The notes: generated by a model not told the origin, from the letters alone. 64,000 bases of DNA from Arthrobacter sp. Soil782 (GCF_001428435.1 NZ_LMSO01000012.1:1-64000); one strand, 5' to 3'; counted from the first letter of the stretch, positions 28,790-38,538 are shown. Numbers and translations are program-made.

Positions 28790-29427
28790 GCAATACACGC
28801 GACGGCCGGGGCGCCGGTAGCATTGCCGCCGGTGTCGGTGGCGCCAGCGAGTTGATGTACGACGCCGTTGTGCTCACCGGAGGCAGGTCCTCAAGGCTCG
28901 GAGGGGTCCCCAAGTCAACCCTGATCGTCGATGGATTCTCCCTTCTGGAACGAACCTGCAGCGCTCTGAATGAAGCCCGCCGGCTTGTCGTTGTTGGCGG
29001 ACCGGCGCCCGATCTGCCGCCCCGGGCGGAACTGGTACGGGAAGACCCGCCCTTCGGGGGGCCGGCAGCGGCGGTGAGCGCCGCCGTCGTACATCTGATG
29101 ACCGATCCCGCGCCCTGGGTGTTTGTGCTTGCCTGCGACATGCCGCGGATCAGCGACGCACTGCCTGCACTTATGCGAGGCGCCGCTGAAACGAGCGCCT
29201 CGGTTCTGGCTCACGACGGCGGCAGGGACCAACCGCTTGCCGCACTGTACCGCTGGGCTGACCTGGCCACAACGGAAAAGCAGGAAGTAAGGAATCTGTC
29301 TATGCGCGCGCTCCTTGCTAGGGTGACATGGAGTCCAGTCGAAGTTCCCGCGGGCTCAACCACTGACATTGACACGTGGTCCGATGCCCGGCAGTTCGGG
29401 GTGGAGGAGCCAGGCGCGGGCAGATAG
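28786..29427 (+). CDS. MobA-like molybdenum cofactor guanylyltransferase
   Basis: 213 residues from GTG 28786 (an ATG at 28855, MYDAVVLTGG, is the conservative start). LTGGRSSRLGGVPKSTL is the nucleotide-binding loop of MobA/IspD-type nucleotidyltransferases, and VFVLACDMPRIS is the metal-binding Asp strand. MobA attaches GMP to molybdopterin. The neighbours (DUF6457, MoeA, FdhD and a molybdoenzyme) support the cofactor assignment. Confidence 0.82.
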   Translation: MSNTRDGRGAGSIAAGVGGASELMYDAVVLTGGRSSRLGGVPKSTLIVDGFSLLERTCSALNEARRLVVVGGPAPDLPPRAELVREDPPFGGPAAAVSAAVVHLMTDPAPWVFVLACDMPRISDALPALMRGAAETSASVLAHDGGRDQPLAALYRWADLATTEKQEVRNLSMRALLARVTWSPVEVPAGSTTDIDTWSDARQFGVEEPGAGR

Positions 29428-29440
29428 CGGAAGGTTCACC

Positions 29441-29725
29441 ATGGAGGATCGGGAACGCCTGCTCAGGCAGTGGAGCGAGAAGCTTCTGGAAACGTTTGAA
29501 CTCGAGGACATCGAGGTCGATGTCGATGCCGTGTTGGCGCTGGCCGGTCAGGCGGCGCACTCGGTTGTTCGACCCGCAGCGCCGCTCACCACCTTCATCG
29601 CCGGTTATGCAGCCGGAATGGCCGTCGGGACCGGGCAGGCAGACAGCGGAACGGCCATGCGGTCAGCGCTGCTGGCCGCCCATGCGGCGTGCCCGCCCGT
29701 CGCCGGGTCGGAAGACCGCCGATGA
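29441..29725 (+). CDS. DUF6457 protein
   Basis: 94 residues from ATG 29441, with GGAAGG upstream. EDIEVDVDAVLALAGQAAHSVVRPAAPLTT is the characteristic stretch of DUF6457, a short helical domain found beside or fused to MobA in Actinobacteria. Its stop overlaps the moeA start by four bases (ATGA). A role in molybdenum-cofactor synthesis is inferred from context only. Confidence 0.75.
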   Translation: MEDRERLLRQWSEKLLETFELEDIEVDVDAVLALAGQAAHSVVRPAAPLTTFIAGYAAGMAVGTGQADSGTAMRSALLAAHAACPPVAGSEDRR

Positions 29726-30975
29726 GCAGTGCAGGGCACGAGTTGAGCTGGCAGGAGGCCCGGCGGCTGGCGTATGAATCGGCATCTCCCAAGCCTGTAC
29801 AGACCGTGAACCTCGCGGACGCTCTGGGCCAGACCCTTGCTGAACCTGTCGTGGCGCTGCAGCCCATCCCGCACTACGCGTCCTCGGCGATGGACGGTTG
29901 GGCGCTCAGCGGTGAGCCGCCGTGGACGCTGATCACACCCGTTCAGGAGGATGAGAGCCCCTGGCATCGGGCACACGAGCACAAGAAGTCCGGCTATGCC
30001 ACGCTGGAACCCGGTCAGGCCACGTTCATCCTTACAGGCGGCGTGGTGCCCCGAGGGGCTACCGGAATTCTTCGTTCTGAGCACGGAGCCATCCGCGATG
30101 GCATGCTCACCCGCAATGACCGTGCCCGCCCCGACGAGCCGCTCGAGAACGAACATATCCGCCCGGCAGGTGAGGAAGCGGCAGAGGGAGCGCAGGCCAT
30201 AGCTGCCGGTGCGGTGCTCAATCCCGCGCAGATCGCGCTGGCCGCAGTCTGCGGGTATGACACGCTTCCCGTACTCCGTGCGCCACGGGTGTCCCTGCTG
30301 TTGACCGGTGATGAAGTGATCGAGGCAGGGTTGCCCGAGGCGGGCCAGGTTCGCGATACCTTCGGCCCGCAGCTGCCCGGCCTGCTCACCATGCTGGGCG
30401 GCCACGTGGATACGGTGGCCCGCGCGCGTGATGATCTGGACGACGTCGTTGCTGCCATCAGCGCCGAGGCCACAGATGAAGTCTCTCTCGCGAGGGCTTC
30501 CGGAGACGTCCTGATCAGCACCGGCGGCACCGGTTCCTCGGATGCGGACCACATCCGCCGCGCGCTGGCTGTGCTCGAGGCTGAGCTTCTCATCGACGGC
30601 ATCGCCATGCGCCCCGGACACCCTACGCTCCTGGCACGGCTGCCGGACGGCCGATTCTTTGTGGGCCTGCCCGGCAACCCGCTCGCCGCGATGATGGCGC
30701 TGTTCACGGTGGGAGCACCGCTGTTGGCCGGTCTGCGGGGAGCCGCATTCCCGGAGTCCCGCTCAGTCCTGGCAGGTGAGGCCTTCAAGCCGCTGGAAGG
30801 GCGCACTCGGCTGGTGCCGTACCGCCTGGAGAACGGGCGCGCCATGCCCACTGTCCATCACCGTTCGGGCATGCTGCGCGGGCTGGCGGATGCCGACGGC
30901 GTCCTCGTTGTGCCTGAACACGGTTGCGAGCCGGACGAAAAGGTACCGGCTCTGACCCTGCCGTGGTTCAGCTAG
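29722..30975 (+). CDS. moeA: Molybdopterin molybdenumtransferase MoeA
   Basis: 417 residues from ATG 29722. HYASSAMDGWAL is the conserved N-terminal cofactor motif, TGGVVPRGATGI the domain II strand, and STGGTGSSDADHI with PGHPTLLARL and GLPGNPLAAMMALF complete the MoeA catalytic domain. It inserts molybdate into adenylated molybdopterin in the cytosol. The SSAMDG and GLPGNP motifs are intact. The end of the gene converges with the molybdoenzyme gene. Confidence 0.93.
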   Translation: MSSAGHELSWQEARRLAYESASPKPVQTVNLADALGQTLAEPVVALQPIPHYASSAMDGWALSGEPPWTLITPVQEDESPWHRAHEHKKSGYATLEPGQATFILTGGVVPRGATGILRSEHGAIRDGMLTRNDRARPDEPLENEHIRPAGEEAAEGAQAIAAGAVLNPAQIALAAVCGYDTLPVLRAPRVSLLLTGDEVIEAGLPEAGQVRDTFGPQLPGLLTMLGGHVDTVARARDDLDDVVAAISAEATDEVSLARASGDVLISTGGTGSSDADHIRRALAVLEAELLIDGIAMRPGHPTLLARLPDGRFFVGLPGNPLAAMMALFTVGAPLLAGLRGAAFPESRSVLAGEAFKPLEGRTRLVPYRLENGRAMPTVHHRSGMLRGLADADGVLVVPEHGCEPDEKVPALTLPWFS

Positions 30976-31017
30976 CAGCACGCTTGTGCAGCTGAAACCC
31001 GGCAGGGCCAGTACCTG

Positions 31018-33381
31018 TCAGACGGTAGCCGGCATGTTCTCCTTCGCGTTTTCCTCGCCGGTGCCGCCGGCCGGCCCGTCAGCTGCCGGCTCCAGCCGGA
31101 TGATGACGCCCTTGGAGACCGGCGTGTTGCTGCCCTTCACGGTGTCGTCCAGCGGAACCAGGACGTTTGCCTCCGGATAGTATGCAGCCGCACAGCCGCG
31201 TGCGGTGGGGTACGCAACCGCCCGGAACTTGCGCAGCGCGCGGTCCTTACCGTCCAGGTACTCGCCGTGCACGTCGACAAGATCGCCGTCCTTGAAGCCG
31301 AGTTCCGCTAGATCCTCGGGATTCACAAACACCACATGGCGGCCCTTCTTGATGCCGCGGTAGCGGTCGTTGTAGCCGTAGATGGTCGTGTTGAACTGGT
31401 CATGCGAGCGCATGGTCTGGAGGATCAGGCGGCCTGGCGGGCACTCCATCGGGTCCAGCTCGTTGACGGTGATCATCGCCTTGCCGCTGGGGGTATTGAA
31501 CTTCCGCGAATCACGCGGCCCGTTGGCCAGCAGGAAGCCGTCCTTCTCGCGGATCCGCCGGTTGTAGTTCTCACACCCTGGAACCACGTGTGCAATGTGG
31601 TCCCGGATGCGGTCGTAGTCGTCCTCGAATCCCTGCCAGTCAGCGTCAATGCGGTCACCGACGGTGGCCCGTGCCAACCGGCTCACGATGGCAACCTCGG
31701 ACAGCAGCCCTGGTGCCACCGGGTCTACCCTGCCTTCAGAGGAGTGCACGGCGCTGACGGTGTCCTCAACCGAGACGAACTGCGGGCCGGTTGCCTGGAT
31801 GTCGATTTCGGTGCGGCCAAGCGTGGGAAGGATGAGCGCTTCTGCGTCCTCACTGATAACCGTGTGGGAGCGATTGAGCTTGGTGGAGATCTGCGCGTTC
31901 ATCTCAAGGTTCTGCATGGCCGCTTCGGTGGCTGCGGTGTCCGACATCGCTGCGACGAAGTTGCCGCCGAGCGCGAGGAAGAACTTGATGTGGCCGTCGC
32001 GCATTCCCCTGACCGCCGCGACGGAGTCCACGCCGTGCTCGCGGGGTGGTTCAAACCGGAACTCCTTACCGAGCGCGTCCAGGAACGAGTCCGGCATCTG
32101 CTCCCAAATGCCCATGGTGCGGTCGCCCTGCACATTGGAGTGTCCGCGGATGGGAGAGGCGCCCGCGCCAGGCCGGCCCATGTTCCCGCGCAGCAGCAGC
32201 AGGTTGATCATTTCCTTGATGGTGCCGACGCCGTTCTTCTGCTGCGTGACGCCCATGGCCCAGGTAATGATGGTCCTCTTGGACCTGATGTAGCGGTCGG
32301 CCAGTTCGTCGATCTCTTCAGAACGCAGCCCCGTCGCCTCCAGCACGGTCTCCTCATCAAGACCCGACAGGTGTTCTCTTAGTTCGTCCAGCCCCTCACA
32401 GTATTCAGCGATGAATTCATGATCCAGCACCGTGCCGGGGTTCCTGTCCTCGGCCTCGAGGACCCGCTTGGACACCGCCTGAAGCAGCGCCATGTCGCCG
32501 CCGCTTCGGATCTGCAGGAACTGGTCGGCAAGATCGGTGCCGCGACCCACTACGCCCTTGGGTTTCTGGGGATTCTTGAACCGGCGCAGGCCGGCCTCGG
32601 GCAGCGGGTTGACTGCCACTATCTGGCCGCCGTTTTCCTTCTGCTTCTCCATGGCGCTCAACATCCGCGGATGGTTGGTCCCGGGATTCTGGCCGATGAC
32701 GATCATCAGGTCGCATGTCAGGTAGTCGTTGTATGCGACGGTCGCTTTGCCGATCCCGATGGTCTGGCCCATGGCAACGCCGGATGACTCGTGGCACATG
32801 TTCGAGCAGTCGGGCATGTTGTTGGTGCCCAGTGCACGGATGAACAGCTGGTAGATGAATGCTGCCTCATTGGACGCGCGCCCGCTCGTGTAGAACGCCG
32901 CTTCGTCGGGAGAGGCGAGGCTCTTCAGCTTGTCCGAGATGATCGTGATCGCCCTGTCCCAGCTGACGGGCCGGTAGTGATCCTCACCGGCCGCCTTGTA
33001 GACGGGTTCAGTCAGCCTGCCCTGCATGCCGAGCCAGTACTCTGACCGTCCGCGCAGTTCGGTGATGGAATGTTCTGCCCAGAAATCGGAGGACACGGTG
33101 ACCGGTGTGGCCTCCCAGGTGACCGCCTTGGCGCCGTTCTCGCAGTATTCAAAGGTGCTGCGGTGATCCGACGGGTCCGGCCAGGCGCAGCTCATGCAGT
33201 CGAAGCCCTGCTTTTGGTTCATCCGGAGCAGCGTGCGGGCGCTTCGTTCGACACCCATATGCTTCAAAGCAGGCTGCATGGAGTGGTACACGCCGGGCAA
33301 TCCGGCCGCCCATTCCTTGGGTGTACCGACATCGAGATCATTCTCGTCTGCTTCTTCGACGGGAGGGTTTGAGCGAGTCAT
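31018..33381 (-). CDS. FdhF/YdeP-family molybdopterin oxidoreductase
   Basis: 787 residues. The N-terminal part has GFDCMSCAWPDPSDH, a cysteine arrangement characteristic of the YdeP-like branch of formate dehydrogenase-type enzymes. TNNMPDCSNMCHESSG and VIGQNPGTNHPRMLSAME are the cofactor-binding core, and the C-terminal molybdopterin dinucleotide domain contains RLILQTMRSHDQFNT. It is a soluble, single-subunit form with no signal peptide and no adjacent iron-sulfur or quinone subunit. Formate dehydrogenase activity is probable but not proven for this branch. It is divergent from fdhD. Confidence 0.9.
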   Translation of the reverse strand: MTRSNPPVEEADENDLDVGTPKEWAAGLPGVYHSMQPALKHMGVERSARTLLRMNQKQGFDCMSCAWPDPSDHRSTFEYCENGAKAVTWEATPVTVSSDFWAEHSITELRGRSEYWLGMQGRLTEPVYKAAGEDHYRPVSWDRAITIISDKLKSLASPDEAAFYTSGRASNEAAFIYQLFIRALGTNNMPDCSNMCHESSGVAMGQTIGIGKATVAYNDYLTCDLMIVIGQNPGTNHPRMLSAMEKQKENGGQIVAVNPLPEAGLRRFKNPQKPKGVVGRGTDLADQFLQIRSGGDMALLQAVSKRVLEAEDRNPGTVLDHEFIAEYCEGLDELREHLSGLDEETVLEATGLRSEEIDELADRYIRSKRTIITWAMGVTQQKNGVGTIKEMINLLLLRGNMGRPGAGASPIRGHSNVQGDRTMGIWEQMPDSFLDALGKEFRFEPPREHGVDSVAAVRGMRDGHIKFFLALGGNFVAAMSDTAATEAAMQNLEMNAQISTKLNRSHTVISEDAEALILPTLGRTEIDIQATGPQFVSVEDTVSAVHSSEGRVDPVAPGLLSEVAIVSRLARATVGDRIDADWQGFEDDYDRIRDHIAHVVPGCENYNRRIREKDGFLLANGPRDSRKFNTPSGKAMITVNELDPMECPPGRLILQTMRSHDQFNTTIYGYNDRYRGIKKGRHVVFVNPEDLAELGFKDGDLVDVHGEYLDGKDRALRKFRAVAYPTARGCAAAYYPEANVLVPLDDTVKGSNTPVSKGVIIRLEPAADGPAGGTGEENAKENMPATV

Positions 33382-33404
33382 CGCGCATCCTTTCTAGGCC
33401 GCTT

Positions 33405-33416
33405 CTCAGCGCTGAG
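33405..33416. promoter_or_regulatory. Palindrome in the divergent fdhF-type/fdhD promoter region
   Basis: CTCAGCGCTGAG is a perfect 12-base palindrome in the 153-base gap between the divergent molybdoenzyme gene and fdhD, 24 bases upstream of the former. It could be an operator acting on either gene. Palindromes this short occur by chance in GC-rich DNA. Confidence 0.35.
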
Positions 33417-33534
33417 TGGTCCTACCTGACCCATTGTCGCTCAGGAGCAGCGAATGTGGGATACGGGCAGCACCGGTCGCTGGAGGTCGAAGCGTCCATT
33501 AGGCTCGATCCAGACCCAAGCGGAAGGCAGATTG

Positions 33535-34377
33535 ATGACCCGGGTGATGGACAGGCGCCGGATTACGCGCTACCGGCTGGACGGCACGGTCAGCCGGCGG
33601 GAGGACCGCCTGGCCGGCGAGGAACCCCTGGAGATCAGGCTGGGCGGACGCGCCTTCAGCGTCACCATGCGCACCCCGGGCGATGATTTCGATCTGGTCG
33701 CAGGTTTTCTCGTCTCCGAAGGCGTCGTTGCCGAGCCCGGTGAAATCCTCGCGCTTCGCTATTGCGCCGGGGTGGACGAGGAGGGCCGGCAGACCTTCAA
33801 CGTGGTCGAGGCCCAGCTCCGCCCGGACGTCGCGCTGCCGGATACATCGATGGAACGCCATGTCTATACCTCCAGTTCCTGCGGCATCTGTGGAACAGCC
33901 TCCATTGACGCGGTCCGGAAGTCGGGCCGCTTCGACGTGCACGACGACGACGGCACCGTGGATCTGCCGGTCCTTGCCTCCCTGCCGGACCGGCTGCGGA
34001 CCAGCCAGAAGCTTTTCGACCGTACGGGCGGCGTCCACGCGGCGGGACTGTTCTCCCGGGACGGCGAGCTCCTGTGCCTCCGTGAGGACGTGGGCAGGCA
34101 CAACGCCGTGGACAAGGTGGTGGGTTGGGCACTCCGCTCGGATCTGCTGCCGCTGCGGGGAACAATTCTGCAGGTCTCTGGACGCGCCTCGTTCGAGCTG
34201 GTCCAGAAGGCACACCTTGCCGGTATACCGATCCTCGCGGCCGTGAGCGCCCCGTCGTCGTTGGCTGCGGACCTGGCGGAGGAATCCGGGATCACGCTTG
34301 TCGGTTTCAGCCGGGGGCAGACACTGAACTGCTACACACACCCGCAGCGTATTGTCGCAGGCTCAAACCCGGAATAG
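33535..34377 (+). CDS. fdhD: Formate dehydrogenase accessory sulfurtransferase FdhD
   Basis: 280 residues from ATG 33535, with GGAAGG upstream. YTSSSCGICGTASIDAV carries the sulfur-carrying cysteines and FDRTGGVHAAGLFSRDG and REDVGRHNAVDKVVGW are FdhD signatures. FdhD delivers sulfur to the molybdenum cofactor of formate dehydrogenase and is needed for its activity. It lies divergently from the FdhF/YdeP-type enzyme, which fits as the client. Confidence 0.95.
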   Translation: MTRVMDRRRITRYRLDGTVSRREDRLAGEEPLEIRLGGRAFSVTMRTPGDDFDLVAGFLVSEGVVAEPGEILALRYCAGVDEEGRQTFNVVEAQLRPDVALPDTSMERHVYTSSSCGICGTASIDAVRKSGRFDVHDDDGTVDLPVLASLPDRLRTSQKLFDRTGGVHAAGLFSRDGELLCLREDVGRHNAVDKVVGWALRSDLLPLRGTILQVSGRASFELVQKAHLAGIPILAAVSAPSSLAADLAEESGITLVGFSRGQTLNCYTHPQRIVAGSNPE

Positions 34378-34406
34378 GGGCACCGGGCCCGGAGTTGCAC
34401 ACCAGT

Positions 34407-35480
34407 ATGGAACTTGGCATCTTCAGCTTCGGCGACATCCACCCGAACCCGGTAACCGGCGAACGGGTATCACCCGAACAACGGATGGCCGATCTGCTGG
34501 AGCGGGCACGGCTTGCCGATGAGGTGGGCCTGCACTACTTCGGTATCGGAGAACATCACCGGCCGGATTACGCGGTGTCCTCGGTGGTGCCGGTTCTGGC
34601 CGCCGCCGCCGCACAGACCCGGCAGATCCACGTGGGATCAGCGGTCACCGTACTCAGCACCGAGGATCCGGTGCGCGTCTTCCAACAGTTCGCCACCCTC
34701 GACCTGCTCTCCGGCGGACGGGCGGAACTGACCGCCGGCCGCGGCTCCTTCATCGAGTCCTACCCGCTGTTCGGTGCTGCCCTCGAAGACTACGACGCAC
34801 TCTATGAGGAAAAGATCGACCTTCTGCTGCGCCTCAACGCCGAGGAACGGTTGACCTGGTCCGGCCGTTTTCGGCCGCCGCTTCAGGATGCGCTGATCCT
34901 GCCGAGACCGGTCCGGGAGCAGTTGGACATTTGGATCGCAACCGGTGGGACGCCGTCGTCGTCGGTGCGTGCTGCACGGCTGGGCACATCGGTCATTTAC
35001 GCGCTGCTGGGTGGTGCCGTCGACAATTTCGCGCAGCACGCCGCGCTCTACCGGGAACAGTTCGACGCGAGGGGGACAGCCGTGCCGCGGGTCGGCGTCA
35101 GCGGCGTCGGGTTGATCCTCCGTGACGGAGCCAAGGAGGCCTTCCGTCCGCACTGGCTCGACAGCATGACCCGTATTTCCGCGGAACGCGGCTTTCCCAA
35201 ACCCAGCGGAGTCACTTACAACATGCAGGCGGCGCGTACGGGGGCGCTCTATGTCGGTACCCCTGAAGAAGTGGCGGAGAAGATTGTTCTCACGCACGCC
35301 GCCATGGGCCATGACCGGCACATCCTCCAGCTCGACTTCTCATCGGTGCCCCAGGCACAGGTTCTTGAGTCCATCGAACTGTTGGGTACACAGGTGCTGC
35401 CCCTCGTCAATGACGCCCTCGGCGTCCACCAACTCGAGGACGCCGTTTCCCGGACCGAAAGTGTCCGCGGCGGGTCCTAA
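34407..35480 (+). CDS. Luciferase-like FMN-dependent monooxygenase
   Basis: 357 residues from ATG 34407 (MELGIFSFGDIHPNP). The barrel motifs GIGEHHRPDYAVSSV and GSAVTVLSTEDPVRVFQQFA and GRGSFIESYPLFG belong to the bacterial luciferase-like superfamily, close to the Atu2307/SP0267-type subgroup. These enzymes use FMNH2 or F420; the cofactor cannot be settled from sequence. It is 29 bases from fdhD and 28 from the ABC gene, suggesting co-transcription, but no link to formate metabolism is evident. Confidence 0.88.
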   Translation: MELGIFSFGDIHPNPVTGERVSPEQRMADLLERARLADEVGLHYFGIGEHHRPDYAVSSVVPVLAAAAAQTRQIHVGSAVTVLSTEDPVRVFQQFATLDLLSGGRAELTAGRGSFIESYPLFGAALEDYDALYEEKIDLLLRLNAEERLTWSGRFRPPLQDALILPRPVREQLDIWIATGGTPSSSVRAARLGTSVIYALLGGAVDNFAQHAALYREQFDARGTAVPRVGVSGVGLILRDGAKEAFRPHWLDSMTRISAERGFPKPSGVTYNMQAARTGALYVGTPEEVAEKIVLTHAAMGHDRHILQLDFSSVPQAQVLESIELLGTQVLPLVNDALGVHQLEDAVSRTESVRGGS

Positions 35481-35508
35481 GCTTGAAGTTCACTAGCTGG
35501 AGGCACCC

Positions 35509-37422
35509 ATGAGCATGGAAGGCGCGGCCTGGAGTTCCCTGTACCGGATCTCCTCCGCCAAGAACGGCAGCAACAAATTTTCCAGGGAAACGCTGAAGCG
35601 GATCTTGTCCTTTGCCGTGCCGTACCGGGTCAAGCTGGTGCTCTTCATCGCGCTGTCAGTGGTATCCGCGTTCCTGGCGGTTGCCACGCCGGTCCTTGCC
35701 GGGCAGGTTGTCAACGCGATCATCGCCGAAGCCGCGGTAGAGACCATCGTGTGGCTCGCCGTCGTGATTGCGATTGTGGCCGTAGCTGACACCGGCGTGG
35801 GACTGCTGACGCGCTGGTACTCGTCACGGATCGGCGAGGGAGTGATCCTCGATCTACGGACAGCGGTCTTTGACCATGTTCAGAAGATGCCCATCGCGTT
35901 CTTCACGCGTACCCGCACTGGCGCGCTGGTGAGCAGGCTCAACAATGACGTGATCGGCGCACAGCAGGCGTTCAGCGGCACGCTGTCCGGCGTGGTGAGT
36001 AATCTCGTGGCGCTGATTCTTACCCTGATCGTCATGCTGAGCACGTCCGTGCTGGTCACCGTGCTCGCAATCATCATGCTGCCCATCTTCCTGCTGCCGG
36101 CCCGCCGGATGGGCAGCAGGCTGGCGTCCCTCCGGCGCGAGGCTGCAGACTACAACTCCACCATGAGCACTCAGATGACTGAGCGGTTCTCCGCCCCCGG
36201 CGCCACGCTGGTCAAGCTCTTCGGGCGCCCTGATGAGGAGTCCGAAGAGTTTCGTGTCCGCGCTGCGCGGGTCCGGGACATCGGTGTCCGGACGGCGATG
36301 CTGCAATTCGTGTTCTTCTCCGCGCTGATGCTTGTTTCTGCCCTCGCCCTTGCCCTGGTGTACGGATTGGGCGGCAGCCTGGCGCTCGGCGGCGCGCTGG
36401 ATACCGGTGAAGTCGTGACGCTGGCGCTGCTGCTCACCCGCCTTTACGCGCCGCTGACATCCCTCGCCAACGCGCGGGTGGAGATCATGAGCGCTCTGGT
36501 GAGCTTCGAGCGGGTCTTCGAGGTGCTCGACCTCGACCCACTCATCAAGGAGAAGCCGGACGCGCAGATGATTCCGGCTGGTCCGGTTGCAGTCGAGTTC
36601 GACGACGTCCGCTTCGCCTACCCGTCAGCAGACAAAGTCTCCCTCGCTTCGCTGGAGGAGGTCTCAACGCTGGACACCCGAGGCGGTGAGGAGGTGCTGC
36701 ACGGTGTCAGCTTCCGCATCGAGCCCGGCCAGACCGTTGCACTGGTGGGTACCTCCGGTGCCGGTAAATCCACTATTGCCCAGTTGCTGGCCAGGCTGTA
36801 TGACGTCGATTCCGGCTCTGTCCGGATTGGCGGTAAGGACGTCCGGGAAACCACGTTCGAGTCGCTGCGGCATACCCTTGGCATGGTGACCCAGGACGGC
36901 CACTTGTTCCACGAGACAATCGCCTCCAACCTGAGGTTGGCCCGCCCTGAAGCACGGGATGAGGATCTCTGGGATGCGGTTCGCCGGGCACGGCTGGAGA
37001 CCCTGATCCAGTCGCTTCCGGATCAACTGGACACCATGGTGGGCGAACGCGGTTACCGGCTTTCCGGTGGGGAGAGGCAACGCATGACCATTGCGCGGCT
37101 GCTGCTCGCCCAGCCGCGCGTTGTCATCCTGGATGAAGCCACAGCAGCCCTGGACTCGACGTCGGAAGCCGCCGTTCAGGCCGCACTCACTGAGGCGCTC
37201 GCCGGCCGTACGGCTCTGGTGATCGCCCATCGTTTGTCCACCATCCGGAGTGCGGACCAGATCCTGGTCATCGAGGGCGGCCGCATCGCCGAGCGCGGCA
37301 CGCATGAGGAACTGCTCGCCGCCGGCGGGCGGTATGACGAGCTGCACCGCACACAGTTCGCGGTTCAGAAGTCGGTCGCGCCGGACGAGCCGGCGGAAGC
37401 GCTGACCGGCTCCGGAGCCTGA
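35509..37422 (+). CDS. ABC exporter, fused membrane and ATPase domains
   Basis: 637 residues, GGAGG upstream of ATG. The six-helix membrane domain (about 35-345) is followed by the ATPase: VALVGTSGAGKST (Walker A), YRLSGGERQR (signature) and RVVILDEATAALD (Walker B), then the His switch in LVIAHRLS. It is a half transporter that works as a homodimer or with a partner not seen here. Similar to the MsbA/LmrA-like multidrug or lipid exporters; substrate unknown. Confidence 0.9.
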   Translation: MSMEGAAWSSLYRISSAKNGSNKFSRETLKRILSFAVPYRVKLVLFIALSVVSAFLAVATPVLAGQVVNAIIAEAAVETIVWLAVVIAIVAVADTGVGLLTRWYSSRIGEGVILDLRTAVFDHVQKMPIAFFTRTRTGALVSRLNNDVIGAQQAFSGTLSGVVSNLVALILTLIVMLSTSVLVTVLAIIMLPIFLLPARRMGSRLASLRREAADYNSTMSTQMTERFSAPGATLVKLFGRPDEESEEFRVRAARVRDIGVRTAMLQFVFFSALMLVSALALALVYGLGGSLALGGALDTGEVVTLALLLTRLYAPLTSLANARVEIMSALVSFERVFEVLDLDPLIKEKPDAQMIPAGPVAVEFDDVRFAYPSADKVSLASLEEVSTLDTRGGEEVLHGVSFRIEPGQTVALVGTSGAGKSTIAQLLARLYDVDSGSVRIGGKDVRETTFESLRHTLGMVTQDGHLFHETIASNLRLARPEARDEDLWDAVRRARLETLIQSLPDQLDTMVGERGYRLSGGERQRMTIARLLLAQPRVVILDEATAALDSTSEAAVQAALTEALAGRTALVIAHRLSTIRSADQILVIEGGRIAERGTHEELLAAGGRYDELHRTQFAVQKSVAPDEPAEALTGSGA

Positions 37423-37450
37423 AGCAATGTTTCGCTAGGACGCGGGATTC

Positions 37451-38092
37451 TTAGGGAGCGGCGCCGGATGGTGCAGCCTGACCGTCCAGCCGTGGCTCCC
37501 CGGGCTTCTCCGGAATGTGGAACCGAGGCAGTGTGAGGTTGACCAGCGGGCCCACAAAGAGGGCAAAGGCCACGGTGCCCACGCCGACCGTTCCGCCCAG
37601 AGCCCAGCCGATCGCGAGGACCGACACCTCGATGCCCGTCCGCACTGCCCAGATGGGCCAGCCCCAGCGCTTGTGCATGCCGGTCATCAGCCCGTCACGT
37701 GGTCCAGGCCCCATGCGCGCCCCAAGGTAGAGACCAGTGGCAACCGCGAGCAGAACCAGGCCGCCGGTAAACAGGAGAATCTGCACCCACAGGACCGTCT
37801 GCTGCGGGATGACGGCGAGGCCCACTTCAGCGCTCGGTCCTACCAGGAGGACGTTGAGTACTGTCCCCACGCCGGGCCTTTGGCGGATCGGGATCCAGAG
37901 CAGCAGTACGGCTAGACCGATGAGGTTCGTGGTCAGCCCGAAGGGTATGCCGCTCTGGACCGAAACGCCCTGACCCAGCACATCCCAGGGGGACACTCCG
38001 ATGCCGGCGCGGATCATCATGCCGATCGAGAACCCGTAAAGGAAGAGGCCAACGAGCAGCTGCACGATCCGACGCAGAAGGAGAAGGGACAT
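37451..38092 (-). CDS. YczE/YitT-like integral membrane protein
   Basis: 213 residues from ATG 38092. About five membrane helices; LFLYGFSIGMMIRAGIGVSP and ARMGPGPRDGLMTGMHKR are characteristic of the YczE/YyaS family, and the C-terminus is cytoplasmic and polar (IPEKPGEPRLDGQAA). In Bacillus, YczE affects lipopeptide synthesis; the role here is unknown. It converges with the ABC gene. Confidence 0.75.
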   Translation of the reverse strand: MSLLLLRRIVQLLVGLFLYGFSIGMMIRAGIGVSPWDVLGQGVSVQSGIPFGLTTNLIGLAVLLLWIPIRQRPGVGTVLNVLLVGPSAEVGLAVIPQQTVLWVQILLFTGGLVLLAVATGLYLGARMGPGPRDGLMTGMHKRWGWPIWAVRTGIEVSVLAIGWALGGTVGVGTVAFALFVGPLVNLTLPRFHIPEKPGEPRLDGQAAPSGAAP

Positions 38093-38157
38093 GGTTCCAG
38101 TATCGGTTACGGTCACAGCTCAGATGAGCCGGGCGAGCCTGAGTGTACCGGGGATTG

Positions 38158-38538
38158 CTAGTCGATGCCGTAGTGCTCGCGGATATCGCTGAGCGAACGC
38201 ATCACCGAGCCGAGATCGCTCGGAGTGAGGTAGGTGGAGCGATCCTGGGAGTAGACCATGTAGTTGAGCGTTGTTTCTTCGTGCCGATCGGCACTCTCGA
38301 CGAAGGCGCGCACCGTGTCATCGAGTATCCGATGCAGCTCGGCGGTATCACGTGTCGCGGTATCAATCTCGATGGAGGTGGAGTCGCCGGCACCGATCCT
38401 TGCCCACTCCACGCTGACGCGCTCAACGCCATCGATTGCGGAGATCGCCTCTCTATACGTGTCCGCCGGTGACGATGCGCCACAGGCTGGGAGGAGCAGC
38501 AAAGCCAGCACAGCAAATAACGAGCTTATGCGTCTCAT
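38158..38538 (-). CDS. Small lipoprotein, candidate immunity protein
   Basis: 126 residues. Signal MRRISSLFAVLALLLLPACG with lipobox LPAC at residues 16-19. The mature part has alternating strands and helices (DTYREAISAIDGVERVSVEW and LGSVMRSLSDIREHYGID). Its ATG overlaps the stop of the preceding lipase-domain gene by four bases, so both are made together. A lipoprotein directly coupled to a secreted lipase is the arrangement seen with the immunity protein of the Staphylococcus aureus T7 lipase toxin TslA. That role here is inference. Confidence 0.7.
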   Translation of the reverse strand: MRRISSLFAVLALLLLPACGASSPADTYREAISAIDGVERVSVEWARIGAGDSTSIEIDTATRDTAELHRILDDTVRAFVESADRHEETTLNYMVYSQDRSTYLTPSDLGSVMRSLSDIREHYGID

